This document shows positions 1-12,018 of a DNA stretch of 64,000 nucleotides, one piece after another. Both the position numbers and the translations under genes were made by a program. Location: assembly GCF_004193775.1 (NCBI RefSeq), contig NC_041016.1, forward strand, positions 40,400,522-40,464,521, read 5' to 3'. The DNA comes from Glycine soja. Lineage: Eukaryota; Streptophyta; Magnoliopsida; Fabales; Fabaceae. Position 1 is the first letter of the stretch, and the number at the start of each line of letters is the position of its first letter. The notes beneath the pieces are model-generated. The model was not told the DNA's origin and did not search any database. It saw only the letters and a program-made list of their open reading frames with translations.

Positions 1-3000
1 ATGTTCTTAATATGGAAGAGGGATTTTCCCATGGTTCAGTTGCAATTATTTTAGGCAGGCCATTTATGAAAACAGCCCGAACCAAGATAGATGTTTATGC
101 TGGCACATTGTCTATGGAATTTGGTGATATTGTTGTTCACTTTAACATTCTTGATGCCATGAAACATCCATCTGAGGATCATTCTGTTTTTCGTGCTGAG
201 ATAATTGATCAGATTGTTGATGATTATATGTTTGATTTTGATTATGTTCTTCATGGTAGGAAACATCCATTTTTATCTGATTTGCATACTTGTCATTCCT
301 TATGCATTGAATCTGAATCTGAGTTTGAATTTGATCTTGTATCTGATTTTTATGCTGAGAATGAATTTGAATTTGAGTCTGGTTCTGATGTTCTGGGTGT
401 TGTACCTCTTGATGTTGATTTTTTAGAGTTAGAATGCACTAACCATGTTGCAGGAAGTTCATATACTTCTGACTTGCTTTATGAGGTACAGGCTGAGGAA
501 CCTTCTTCTTCTCCTACCCTAGTTCCTCCTACTGTTCAGCCACCACCCACACCAGAGTTGAAGCCCTTACCAGCAACCCTCAAATATGCTTACTTGGAGG
601 ACAAGGAAAAATTTCTAGTGATCATCTCTGCCTCCCTTGCTGCTGAGCAAGAGGAGAAGTTGTTGCTAGTTCTCAAGAAGCACAAGAAAGCCATTGGATG
701 GACTTTAGTAGACATTCCTGGTATTAGCCCATCTACCTACATGCATAGGATACTTTTAGAGGATGGAGCTAAGCCAATGAGGCAGCCACAGCGGCGACTC
801 AACCCCGTCATTCTAGATGTGGTGAAAAAGGAAGTGACCAAGCTCTTACAAGCTAGAATCATCTACCCCATTTCTGACAGCCAGTGGGTGAGTCCAGCCC
901 AAGTGGTTCCTAAGAAGACAGGCCTCACAGTGATCAAGAATGAGAGGGATGAGCTTATCCCCACAAGAGTGCAGAACAGCTGGCGAGTCTGCATTGATTA
1001 CAAGAGGTTGAACCAGGTAACTAGAAAAGATCATTTTCCCCTGCCATTCATTGATCAAATGCTTGAGCGCTTGGCAGGTAAGTTTTATTACTATTTTCTT
1101 GATGGTTTTTCTGGATATTTACAAATTCATATTGCTCTTGAGGATCAAGAAAAAACCATATTCACTTGTCCTTTTGGCACTTATGCCTATAGAGGATGCC
1201 CTTTGGCCTATGCAACGCCCCTGGTACCTTCCAGTGGTGTATGCTTAGCATTTTCAGTGATTTTTTAGAGAGTTACATAGAGGTGTTTAGGGATGATTTT
1301 ACTGTTTATGAATCCTCTTTTGATGCATGTTTGGATAGTCTGGATAGAGTTCTTAATAGATGCATTGAAACTAACCTTGTGCTGAATTTTGAAAAATGTC
1401 ACTTCATGGTAGAACAAGGTATAGTTTTAGGGCATATCATTTCCAGTAGGGGCATAGAGGTAGACCCTGCAAAAATAGATGTTATTTCACAATTGCCTTA
1501 CCCCTCTTGCATGTGAGAGGTTCGTTCTTTTCTTGGTCATGCAGGGTTTTATAGGCGCTTTATCAAGGATTTTAGCAAAGTGGCCCTTCCACTATCCAAT
1601 CTGCTGCAAAAGGAGGTGGACTTTGATTTTGATGACCGATGCAAAGAGGCTTTTGATTGCCTCAAGCGTGCGGTGACTACCACCCCTATCATTCAGGCAC
1701 CTGATTGGACAGCCCCATTTGAGCTAATGTGCGATGCATCCAATTGCGCATTGGGGACCGTCCTTGCTTAAAAGATTGATAAATTGTCTCGGGTGATCTA
1801 CTACGCTTCCAGAACTTTGGATGCTGCTCAAGCAAATTACACTAGCACAGAGAAGGAGCTATTAGCGATAGTTTTTGCTCTTGAGAAATTTCGTTCATAT
1901 TTACTTGGTACTCGTGTTATTGTTTATACTGGCCATACAGCTTTGAAGTACCTGTTGAAGAAGGCTGAATCAAATCCTAGATTGATCAGGTCGATGCTTT
2001 GGCTCCAAGAGTTTGATTTGGAGATCCGTGATCGGAGCGGTGCACAGAACCTCATGGATGACCATCTGAGTAGGATTGAGCGCGTGTATGAGGACTCACC
2101 CATTCAGGATGATTTTCCTGATGACCATTTGTACATTCTGTATAGTATTTCTAATTCCTTCCCCACTCCCTGGTTTGCTAATATTATGAATTATTTGGTT
2201 GCTTCTGTTTTTCCTCCCTTAGCATCTAAAGCTCAAAATGATAAAATTAAGAGTGATGCTAAGCATTATATTTGGGATGACCCCTATTTGTGGAAGTTAT
2301 GCAGTGACCAGGTTATTAGGAGATGCATTCCAAACCATGACATTGACTCAGTCCTGCAATTTTGTCATTCTTCCGCACCAGGTGGCCATCTTGGCATACA
2401 GAGGACAGCTCGTAAGGTGCTTGATTGTGGTTTCTATTGGCCCACCATCTTCAAGGATGCGTGGAGAATTTGTAGCACTTGTGAGCCTTTTCAGAGAGCA
2501 GGTGACTCACTTTCATGGAGACAACAAATGCCTCAACAACCCATGTTATTCTGTGAGGTGTTTGATGTCTGGGGTATAGATTTTATGGGGCCTTTCCCTG
2601 TCTCTTTTGGTTTTGTTTATATTCTCTTTGCTGTTGATTATGTTTCAAAATGGGTGGAAGCCAAACCCACCAAAACTAACAATGCTAAGGTTGTTGTGGA
2701 TTTTGTTATATCTAATCTGTTTTGCAGGTTTGGAGTCCCTAGAGCCATCGTTAGTGATCAAGGTACCCATTTTTGTAACAGATCCATGTATGCCTTGCTC
2801 AAAAATTATGGGGTCGTGCACAAAATTTCCACACCTTACCACCCCTAAACTAATGGGCAGGCTGAGATTTCAAACAGGGAGATAAAAAGGATCTTGGAGA
2901 AGATTGTGCAGCCGAACAGAAAAGATTGGAGCACCAGGCTGGATGATGCTCTTTGGGCGCATAGGACTGCCTACAAAGCACCCATAGGAATGTCTCCTTA

Positions 3001-3479
3001 TCGGGTTGTCTTTGGCAAGGCATGTCATCTTCCTGTAGAGATAGAGCATAGAGTCTACTGGGCTGTAAAGACCTGTAACTTCTCTATTGATCAGGCTAGA
3101 AAGGAAAGGAAGTTGCAACTAAGTGAGCTAGATGAGATCCGTTTAGAAGCCTATGAGAATTCCAAATTCTACAAGGAGAAGACCAAGAAGTTCCATGACA
3201 GCTTGATGGCTAAGAAGGACTTCGTGGTTGGACAGAAAGTTTTATTGTATTAACTCTAGGCTCGAACTCATGAGTGGTAAGTTGAGGTCAAAATGGATTG
3301 GTCATTTTGTTGTGACTAATGTTTTTCCTTATGGTACAGTTGAGATCAAAAGTGAATCCACAGATAAGAGCTTCAAGGTCAATGGACACCAGCTGAAACC
3401 ATTCCTCACAAATCCCTCCTTAGTGGATGCCGTGGTGGAGGAGACCTCCTTACTTCACCCTACTTCTCTTCCGCCATGA
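1..3479 (+). pseudogene. Athila-type pol polyprotein (protease tail, RT, RNase H, integrase), broken
   Basis: The reading frame is open at the window edge, so the start lies outside. The first residues include ILGRPFMKTARTKIDV, the tail of the retroviral-type protease. Reverse transcriptase follows at about 700-1500 (LDGFSGYLQI, then the DD of the catalytic box in VFRDDFTVY). RNase H lies at about 1590-2080 ([22 protein letters not shown]). Integrase has an HHCC finger at about 2370-2490 and DDE-region motifs WGIDFMGPF and [10 protein letters not shown]-terminal segment runs to 3479. Lesions: one base lost near 1193, in-frame stops ending at 1516, 1771 and 2848, and one base gained near 3251. 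The stop positions match CGA or CAA codons in the family. It cannot make a functional polyprotein. The role would be reverse transcription and integration of the element. Confidence 0.9.
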
Positions 3480-5028
3480 CTTAGGGAGTTTTCTTTTCTT
3501 TTTTTTTCTGTCTCCTTCTTTACTTTTATTGCACTTGTCCAATTTTATTGATTGTTTTGATTGCTTTTGATCTTGTGATTGTGCTACATTGAGGACAATG
3601 TGTTGTTTAAGTGTGGGGGGGGGGGAGATTGTTCTTTAATTTTGTTGATTTTGTTGGGTTTTCTAGTTTAATTTTTTTAGGTTTTCTAGGTTAATTTTGT
3701 TATTTTGGTTTTATGTTTTATGTACAACATTGCATGTTTCTCTTTGAATTATAGTTTATGTACAGGTAATGGGTAATTGTTTTTGAAATAGGAGTTTCTT
3801 GGCATTTTGTGAATTGAAATCCTTGTTTTTCTCTGCATGTCAAGTTAGTTTTGAAAGTTCAAATTGGAAGTGATAGATTTACCCTTGGTGAGAATTTGAG
3901 CCATCATCATCTATTTTATTCGGTGTGTTTTGCCCCATTGATTGCTTGCACAATAGCCTTGGCTTGACTCTTGTTGATACTTCTTGCTTCACATGCATGT
4001 TGGGAGATGATTTAGGCATTTTGTTCTTATAATCCTCTAGCCAAATGAGCCTACCTTGAATTAATTCCCTTGATAGCCCCTTTGAGCCTATGTTCCCCTT
4101 TCCTTGTTTTGAAGCTCATTACAAGCCTTAAGTGAAAAACCATGATCTCACCCTACCCTTAAGGAATTTTGGAGCTTTGGAATTGTTTTGGGAATAAGTG
4201 TGGGGGGGTATGTTTCATTGGATGATATGTTTTTGTTGGCCATGCTTGATGATGTATTTTGGCCATGCTTGATGATGTATTTTGGCCATGCTTGATGTAT
4301 ATACATATATTTCCTAATTGTTGATTTATTTTTCAATTGCTTTTCAATTGCTACTGTTCACGTTAAAAAAACGAAGAAGAAAAAACAAAAAAAAAACAAA
4401 AAAACAAAAAAAGAATGAAGTTGAATACATGAGGTCTTGGTTTGAGACTTGGATTGGTTTCAGGACTTGGTTGACTTTGTTTTGGGTTTACTTTTTATGC
4501 TTAATTTTTAATTTTGGTTTTGGGGTTTACTACTTTTTCTTAGTTCTCACTTATTCCCCATTGCTCCTCTATTCCTTTGGGTTTTAGCTACTTATCCCAT
4601 ACTTTCCTTTACCTTGTCCTTGGCCCGATTACAACCTTAAAAGACTTTTTAATCCTCATATGCATATGTTTGTGATGTGGTTGTCAATTTTAGAGTCTTG
4701 CCAAGTCTATGTGGTGTTTGTTTTCATGGGTGCTCTGAGAGTAAATAGTAGCCTAGACACTTGAGAGATAGAGTGCATATCTTATGAGGCTTTATCACTT
4801 TTCATTCTTGAGCTGATTGACTATCTTGCCATGTTTGAGATGCTTGGATGATTTTCATGGCTGCCTTGATTCTTTAACTCTTTATGTGTTGGATGTTGCC
4901 CATTCCTTTCATTCCTCGAGATTCATTAAGAAATATGTAATTGTTTTTGTGTTTGTTTGTTTCTCTTTAATGTCTCTAAATTTTTTCCTTGATTTGCTTT
5001 TTGATTTTGCCCAGGAGTGCAAAAGGCT
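3480..5028 (+). other. Noncoding 3' region of the Athila-like element
   Basis: This T-rich stretch of 1.5 kb lies between pol and the LTR, where some Athila elements carry an envelope-like ORF. I see no such ORF; the short open frames have low-complexity composition. The motif AAGTGTGGGG occurs at about 3610 and 4197, in addition to the copy next to the LTR at 5029. A run of adenines interrupted by C and G lies at about 4365-4415. Confidence 0.6.
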
Positions 5029-5043
5029 AAGTGTGGGGGGATT
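5029..5043 (+). other. Polypurine tract of the Athila-like element
   Basis: The sequence AAGTGTGGGGGGATT lies directly before the TG that opens the LTR. It is the expected position and composition for the plus-strand primer of a Ty3/gypsy element. Confidence 0.75.
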
Positions 5044-6183
5044 TGATGTGTCATTATTTTCTCCTATTTCTTAACCCTTTTTGTCACCATTTTAATTATT
5101 GATTAGCCTTAATTGTCAAATTAATTATGCAGTTTTATCATTTGGGCCTACTTGACTAATTTTGTGTTTTTAATTAAATTTAAGGAGAATTATAAGCAAT
5201 TGGGCTTGAATCCAGAATTGGGCTTGGACTTGAAGAGAGCAGACAATTTTATTTTATCAAATCTTATATGATCCAAATTTTATTTCATCTAGATTTTGTT
5301 TCGTCCAGATTTTATTCCATCCAATCTTATCTTATCTTGTACAGATTTTATTCCATTCAATCTTATCTTATCTTGTCCGTATTTTATTTTATTTATGGGC
5401 TTAGACTTAAAACAGATTTGTAAGCTTCGGGGCTGAGGACCCATATAACAGCACCAGGGTTTAAATTTAGAGAGTTTTTTTGAGAGAGGAGAATAATTTT
5501 AGGGTTTTAGAATTCCAGTTTTTACTGTTCATGCGCACTGTTCACGTAGAATAAAATTCATTTTCTGCAATTTCGTTTCTGCTTCAATCTACAATTTCGT
5601 TTTCTACTGATTAATGGAAGGCTAAGTCTCTAGTGTTGTTTTCTCTTGAGGATCAAGCACAACTCACTTTGAGGTTTTGTTATTACTATTGAATTCTGAT
5701 CAGTTTTTCCTCTTCACCAATTACTCTGTATTTGTTGCTATTAATCCATGCATGCTTAGTACTTGATTAATTGTCTCTGCGCTTAATTTACGTTCATGCT
5801 TAATGATCAGTTTCGTTCATGATTAATTGGTGTATGTGTTGCTTAATCACATAATGACAGCCTTATCTTAATTTTCACTTAGTAATTTAATTTAGGGTTG
5901 GATTAAGTGGTTGAACTAATTAAGGATAAATTCTCAAAACCTAGGATAAGAGACTTGCTTGTGAATCAAGGGGAAATAACATGTTTTAATTCTGTCACTT
6001 TCTAATTCAAATTTGTTTGCTGTTTAATTTACAAAAACAAACAACCCTCCCCCAATTCGTTACTATTTTATTACTATTTGTTATGAACGTTTGGTTGACC
6101 ATTGCTCGTTGGGAGACGACCTAGGATCACTTCCTAGATACTGCATTTTTAATGTTTATTTGATTCGGGTACGGCCTCGATCA
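5044..6183 (+). repeat. LTR of the Athila-like element
   Basis: The repeat opens with TGATGTGTCATT after the polypurine tract and closes with GATCA just before the primer-binding site, so both ends have the expected TG and CA. The length is about 1.14 kb. The exact left end could be three bases later (TGTGTCATT). No second copy is in the window for comparison. Confidence 0.75.
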
Positions 6184-6185
6184 AA

Positions 6186-6205
6186 TTTGGCGTCGTTGCC
6201 AGGGA
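6186..6205 (+). other. Primer-binding site, Asp-tRNA type
   Basis: TTTGGCGTCGTTGCCAGGGA lies two bases after the LTR end. Athila elements are known to use this kind of site, complementary to the 3' end of tRNA-Asp, with two differences from the usual form. Confidence 0.75.
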
Positions 6206-6325
6206 GCAGTGGGCCAAAGGTTCATAATAGTGTTTAGTTTTTTTGTGTGTAGCTTTGTCGTTTAGGTTGTGAGTGTGTGTTGTTTTGTTTTGAGTAGTGT
6301 TCTGTTTTGCATTTCAGTCGTGTTC
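6206..6325 (+). other. Leader of the Athila-like element, truncated by insertion
   Basis: A G- and T-rich untranslated leader follows the primer site and stops where the TAT-type element is inserted. I see no coding content. Confidence 0.55.
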
Positions 6326-6330
6326 CCTAT
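6326..6330 (+). repeat. Probable target-site duplication, left copy (CCTAT)
   Basis: CCTAT stands before the 5' LTR of the TAT-type element, and CCTGT stands after its 3' LTR. Four of five bases agree, and the difference is a transition. Confidence 0.6.
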
Positions 6331-8164
6331 TGTCATACCCAAATTTCGTCCGGGGACAATTGCTTGATGGCATGCAACCTTTGATTGACCGCTTCGAGGT
6401 ACTTGGCACCCTTTGTTGCACAATATGTGAAGTCCCGAGACGTGCCGGAAATCAAAAGGAAGTATTGTTACGCAATCCGTGAGTTTCTGTAACTCTTCGA
6501 AAGCTAAAAAAGGAGTAATTATATGATCCGTAAGGTTCCATAACCTTACGAAAAGAAAACAAGTATCGTTACGAAATTCGTAAAGTTTCGTAACGTTACG
6601 GAAAAACAATCACCAAAAAAAGCAAAGGGGGTGTATTTAGTAAAATGGGGGTGCAAATAGTAATTTTCGAATCTGGGCCCTTCTAGAGGTTTATGGGCAA
6701 TTTCTTGCTTAAGGTGGAAGCAACCGAGCTCGCCTGGGCGAGCTAGGTGGCAACCGCCTCCCCTATTTTGTTAAAAAATGGGCTTCTGGGACACTCGTAA
6801 AATTCCCACAACCCTAAATAAGCATATTTCACTTAATATGGGTGAGAAGGAAGATAAAAAAGAAGAAAATCAAGTCCTATAGGCTTCCATAACTTTTCCG
6901 TAAATTACGAAAGAAGGGGGATGAACTTATCAAAAATGGGAGGTGCAAATAGCAATTTTGAAATTGGGCCTTCAGGGTATTTTCGAAGCTGGATTGCTTC
7001 TGGAGGAAGCAACCCAGGTCGCCTGGGCCAGTTGGGCGGCAACCTCCTCCCCCTTTTTCCTATAAATAGGTTGAAGGGGGCTGTTCTAAGGGTCCCGGAT
7101 CCCCTTGGTGATGTATTTCAGCTGTTTTAGGTGAAAAAAATTGTTTCCGTGAAAAAAATCCAAGCCGAGGTGCTTCCGTAACGCTTCCGAGATGTTTCCG
7201 TAAGCAAATCCGTGAAGGTTTTCCTCTGTTATTCACTGTTCTTCATCCGTTCTTCGTTCTTCAACGGGTAAGTTTCCAAATCCGAGACTTTTAATTCATT
7301 TCTTGTTTCTTGGCTTTCATTTTTATTTCGTTCAATTTCGGTTTCTTTTCTTTCGTTTTTTACAAGCTTTAACCGATCGTTTAAGCCATTTTCTCGCCTA
7401 ATCAAAAAATAAAATAAATTTCCACCGATCATTTGATTTATAATATCCGTTAATTTCTGTTAAAATGAAATCCGACCGTTCGGTCGTGCCGTAACCACGT
7501 TGGAAATCAGAAAAGAGGTAAAATAATAATATAATAATCAAAAAATACCTTTTAGTAAAATAAAGCGGAAAAATCAATCGGACATTTCTCTTTGGATTTC
7601 TCTTTCTTAATTGAATTGACTAATAACTAAAGTGAAACTAAGGCTAAAATCAACCCGCAAAGTCAAGCTCGTCCACAAAAAAATCACTAAAAAAAAAGAT
7701 TTGAAAAGTTCAATATCTCAATTTTTCTTACCAAGTAAATGGATCATTTTTAAGGTCCAACGCCTTAAAATGATCACCTTCCAAGTAAAAAAAATCGCTT
7801 GATTCACCCTTAAAGAGGAACTACGTAGGTCTGATTTCCTCTTCGATGGAGGGTACGTAGGAGCAAGAGCCCCGCTTTTGTCGACCTCAAAAATAAAAAA
7901 GGAAATAAAAGTTAGGGTAACACAATTTCACACAATTCTAAAAATAAGGCTGTTGTCCTTTGAGGCAAACGTGAGAGGTGCTAATACCTTCCTCAAACAT
8001 AAATACAACTCCCGAACTTGGAATATTCTTTTTGACCGGTTTCCTTCGGTTTTTCCGACGTTTTCCACAAATAAACGTTGGTGGCAACTCCGTACATTTT
8101 CCTCCTTTGGAAAATGCACCCGTGAGCCTCGCCTCACTCACCCGCAAAAGAGCATGTTGCGACA
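6331..8164 (+). repeat. 5' LTR of the TAT/Ogre-like element
   Basis: It opens with TGTCATACCC and ends with TTGCGACA. Its 1834 bp align along their length with 21272-23184. The left part has many CCGTAAC and GTTACG words, and an inverted repeat AGCTCGCCTGGGCGAGCT lies near 6727. A TATAAATAG box is at 7061. Compared with the 3' LTR it has one rather than two copies of a unit of about 53 bp near 6445. Confidence 0.9.
7061..7069 (+). promoter_or_regulatory. TATA box of the 5' LTR
   Basis: TATAAATAG follows a C-rich stretch and lies about 1.1 kb before the LTR end. The related solo LTR at 27752 has the same word. In the 3' LTR of this element the word has changed to TATAAACAG at about 22080. Confidence 0.6.
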
Positions 8165-8166
8165 GT

Positions 8167-8184
8167 TGGCGACTCCACTGGGGA
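8167..8184 (+). other. Primer-binding site, probably Arg-tRNA type
   Basis: TGGCGACTCCACTGGGGA lies two bases after the LTR end. It begins with TGG, as expected for pairing with the CCA end of a tRNA. Ogre/TAT elements are reported to use tRNA-Arg, and this sequence is of that type; I assign the tRNA from memory. Confidence 0.7.
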
Positions 8185-9796
8185 CTTTTTTTGTGAGTTA
8201 GGCCTATTTTAGGGAATTGTGGAATTGTGAAACTTCGTGTGTGCATTTTGTTGAACTATGTAAATATAATAACTGCTATCTTTTCCGCATTTTTACATTG
8301 CATTCTAAGCACCCACGGGTTTGAGTAAAAAAGGGGCCCTATACCCGGGTTCATGGGAATTTAAGGAGTGGAGGTGAATCTATGGTCATGCTAGGTCTCC
8401 GACTTGCTTGATAATAGTGAAACCTCGTCTAGAGCTTTCTCTCTTTATAATGCGTTGTCGCTAGTATTCCATACCGCCGCAATATTATTATCTTGAGTGA
8501 TGATACCGCTAGAAAACAACCATGTGAGATATGGATCGTTGGGAGTAGTTATTAGAGACCCCTAGATATTATCCTATAGGTCCCTAAAATAGGGGCACAA
8601 AGCGAACACGCTGCGTGCCTTTTAAACACTGTCATGCATATAACCTAAATGTCATGTACGCCTTTGTTGTATGATTATTTGAGGATATTGTCATGCTGTG
8701 TAAATCCCCCTGTTGCGCTTTTGCGCATCTGGATCATGCCGTCACACATGCGTTGTATGTGGGTCTCGTCTTTTGTTGTGGGAAGTCGGAAGATCCATAT
8801 CGTCTTCTTAACTGCACACATGGGGCACTGCGCCCCCAAATGTGCAAGTAAGGAGAGATGATTTTCCGGGCTCTCATGTCCGTAAATGCATTCATATCAT
8901 GCATCGCATAAACATCTCTTCAGCATCATAATGAACATATCATTCCTGCATTTGTCCGTTATCACATTCCAGCCTCACATTTTGCATGAGTCATTGCATC
9001 ATCATGCATATGCATTCAACATACTTTTTGTTCTACATGTTTGCTCATACATGATCCTTGTGTTTTCCTCTACAAAACAAAAAAAAGAAAAAAAGGGAAG
9101 CATGAAAATTCATGATGCATTCTTAGTTGCATGTGTTAGGTACCATGAGCCAACCATGTTGGGATCATAAACCCATTTCTAAAATAAATAAAAAAACACA
9201 AACAACAAAACAAAATGATTGAGCATGGTACCTAATGGGTGGTTAACTAAGAAAGGATGTCTCTTCGGGCATCTCAATCTCATAATTACATTTTCCATGC
9301 ATAGCATGCGTATTCCCGAGTCTTTCATCCCTATGAAATGTTGTTGAAGTATTGGCGATCAAAATTGCCATTCCCTGGGTTATGGGGTTGAACCAAGCTC
9401 GTGCTTTTACGAAAAGGTTCATCGAGTCAAGTTGAAGCAAGGAAGTAACCATCTTGCAAAATTGGGGCAAAAGATGGATCGTGTTACATCATTGCTTCGT
9501 CTACTGCCAAACACGTTTAGGATTGTTGATATCCTTGTTACTTCCAGCTTCACCTTGACAAAGATGTCATGGACCATGTTGAAAATCTAAATTGATTCAA
9601 CCCCATGTCCTGCGTAAAAATTCGCAATACTACAACTATGCATCATTCACATACATCCATGCTTTTCATTGGTTGCATTGCTCATTACATTCTTTCCTTG
9701 AAAAATAAAATAAAATAAAATGAACTTAATCATTGTTATAAAAAAAAAAAACATGCTTTACGGTGCCCTCACCGAACCTGTGCTAGAGCTAGAGTA
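8185..9796 (+). other. 5' untranslated region of the TAT/Ogre-like element
   Basis: There are 1.6 kb between the primer site and gag. Short open frames are present, but none resembles the extra ORF that some Ogre elements carry before gag. The region has several CATGCAT words around 8890-9020 and A-rich runs near 9180 and 9700. Confidence 0.6.
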
Positions 9797-11533
9797 ATGG
9801 GTGAAGTAGAGGAGGTACAAGAGAAGATGAAGGCCGACATGGAGGCCATGTAAGAGCAAATGGCCACAATGATGGAGGCCATGATGATCATGAAGAAGAT
9901 AATGGAAGCCAGTGCGGTTGCAGTTGCGCTACCAGCACTGTTGCTAAGGTGAACCCGATGCCCCCATTTGGCCTCAACCAAATGAATCATCCAACCTCAA
10001 CTATGGTAGGCAAAGATTTGGGAAGTACGGGCGGCCCCCATGATGTGCAAATTCAAAACGAGCATGCCTTCCCGCCATATGGCTTGCCTCTCAACTATAC
10101 ACCACCCAATGTGGCGTACACTCCCAATAAGAATGTCAATAACTCCACTCCTATACCCATTGAGAGCCAACAACCCCAAACTGATCATGCACATGTCTCT
10201 TAAACCGTGGGGGAGACACATGAAATTCCCCACCACAATCTAGCCGACTTCGAGCCTTGCCTCGGATATGCCACTGAAGGGCAAGCAGTTGGTGGTATAC
10301 CCCTACAAAACCCTTTGGAGGGCCTTCAGTATCATCCCCAGCTACACCTCTTGCATTCCACAACAAGTAAAAACCCTCATGCTATGGCAGAAATGGGAAA
10401 GTTGGATCATCTAGAGGAAAGGCTCAGGGCCATTGAAGGAGGTGAAGATTATGCCTTTGCTAACCTAGAAGAGTTGTTCCTAGTACCCAATATCATCACC
10501 CCTCCCAAGTTCAAGGTGCTGGACTTTGACAATTACAAGGGGACTACTTGCCCTAAGAACCATCTAAAGATGTATTATCGGAAGATGGGGGCATACGCAA
10601 AAGATGAGGAATTGCTGATACATTCCTTCCAAGAAAGTCTTACTGGGATAACTGTTACCTGGTACACTAACTTGGAACCTTCCCGAGTCCATTCTTGGAA
10701 GGACCTAGTGGTTGCCTTCGTTAGGCAGTGTCAGTATAATGTCTTCGGATAGGATGCAACTACAGAACATGTGCAAAAAGGGGGCACAAATCTTTCAAAA
10801 GAATACGCCCAAAGGTGGAGAGACCTGGCAGCCCAAGTGTTTCCCTTAATGACGAAGAAAGAAATAATAACAATGATAGTAGACATATTACTAGTGTTCT
10901 ATTATGGAAAATGGTGGGTTACACTCCTTCAAGCTTTGCGGATTTGGTCTTCGCTGGCGAAATGATCGAAGTGGGTCTAAAAAGAGGCAAATCTAATCAT
11001 CATACTTTGATAAATGCAAAAAAACTGGGGCAAATTAAGAGGGTGAGAATGAGGGAGAAACCCATGCTGTGACTGACATTCCTATACAACCAAATTTCCC
11101 ACCAACCCAACAATGTCATTACTCAGCCAATATCGAACCTTCTCATTCCCCACCACCCAATTATCCACAAAGACCATCCCTAAATCAACCACAAAGTCTG
11201 TCTACCACACAACCAATGCTAAACACCACCTTTAGCACGAACCAAAACACCAACCAAAAAGGAATTTTGTAGCAAAAAGCCTGTAGGATTCACCCCAAAT
11301 TCCGGTGTCATATGCTAAACTTGCTCTCGTATCTACTTGATAATTCAATTGTAGCCATAACCCCAGCCAAGGTTCATCAACCTCCATTTCTCCGAGAATA
11401 CGACTCGAACGCAACGTGTGCTTGTCATGGAGAAGCCCCGGGGCGTTCCATTGAGCATTGTAAGGCCCTGAAGCGTAAGGTGCAAGGTCTAATTGATGCG
11501 GGCTGGCTGAAATTTGAGGAGAATCGCTTGTAA
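9797..11533 (+). pseudogene. gag of the TAT/Ogre-like element, broken
   Basis: Gag would form the particle that packages the element RNA. The likely start at 9797 gives a charged coiled-coil region rich in Met, Glu and Lys. A proline-rich linker follows (9949-10200). The conserved gag core runs from about 10500 to 10980, with KFKVLDFDNYKGTTCPKNHL, WYTNLEPSRVHSWKDL, EYAQRWRDLAAQV and YTPSSFADLVFAGE. A second proline- and glutamine-rich part (11069-11272) precedes a knuckle-like end with CHGEAPGRSIEHC at about 11430. The lesions are several: an early stop near 9850, frame changes near 9945 and between 11040 and 11300, stops at 10201-10203 and 10750-10752, and one base lost near 10910. The total length of about 580 codons is normal for the family. 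The product must be nonfunctional. Confidence 0.85.
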
Positions 11534-12013
11534 ATCCTGACATTGACAAGAGATGCCACACATGGGGCAATTTTGAAAGCTGTTGTTAGATGTCTCTAAT
11601 GACTCATCAGGATTTTCAAGTTTATACCATTATTGTAAACCACAGTTACAATGCTAAATAAAATGGATAAATTTGATATCTTTGTCCCTCATCCTCTCAC
11701 AAACGCATCTTTGCTTATTCAACTTTCACTGGAATATGGGTGCAAGCCATTGGTCTTTTGCTCAAGCGACCTGTGCTCCTAAGTTTGGACTTCCAAGACC
11801 GTTCAATAAAAAATTACTCGACTTGCACGTTGGTGGGGGTGCCGTAAAACAATGAGTAAAATTCAAAACAAATAAGTTTCAAAAATAAAAAAAAAGTTCA
11901 AAAAGAAAAAGGAAAAAATGCATTTGATTGACTGTGTTTTCAAGACGTTCATGTGACCTCATTTTATCATTTCGGAAAGTTTGTCTTTTTAGAGAGAAGT
12001 GAGTTATCAAGAA
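11534..12013 (+). other. Post-gag segment without recognisable pol
   Basis: The gag reading frame ends at 11533. The following 480 bases contain no protease or RT motif and end in an A-rich stretch (about 11870-11920). This is where pol would begin in an autonomous relative, so the deletion that removed pol is probably here. Confidence 0.5.
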
Positions 12014-12018
12014 TAGGA

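Larger units (their letters stand above)
1..6325 (+). mobile_element. Athila-like Ty3/gypsy element, partial
   Basis: This segment carries, in order, a decayed pol, a noncoding 3' region, a G-rich polypurine tract, one LTR, a primer-binding site and the start of a leader. The protein type (RT and integrase resembling plant Athila/Calypso elements) and the Asp-tRNA-like primer site TTTGGCGTCGTTGCCAGGGA place it in the Athila lineage. The element continues past the left window edge. Internal sequence lies on both sides of the LTR: pol to the left, PBS and leader to the right. The LTR therefore joins two internal regions, as in a tandem or recombined pair. The leader is interrupted by the TAT-type element inserted at 6331. 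Confidence 0.85.

Noticed and set aside
4318..4587. Open frame that could be an envelope-like gene of the Athila element
   Set aside because: It is short, lysine-rich then hydrophobic from A-rich and T-rich runs, and lacks any recognised envelope-like feature.
8167..8184. Possible tRNA gene fragments at the primer-binding sites (also 6186 and 25371)
   Set aside because: Only the short region complementary to a tRNA 3' end is present, directly after LTR ends; no tRNA fold follows.
9243..9470. Minus-strand open frame in the TAT element leader
   Set aside because: It is antisense to the element, short and without known similarity.
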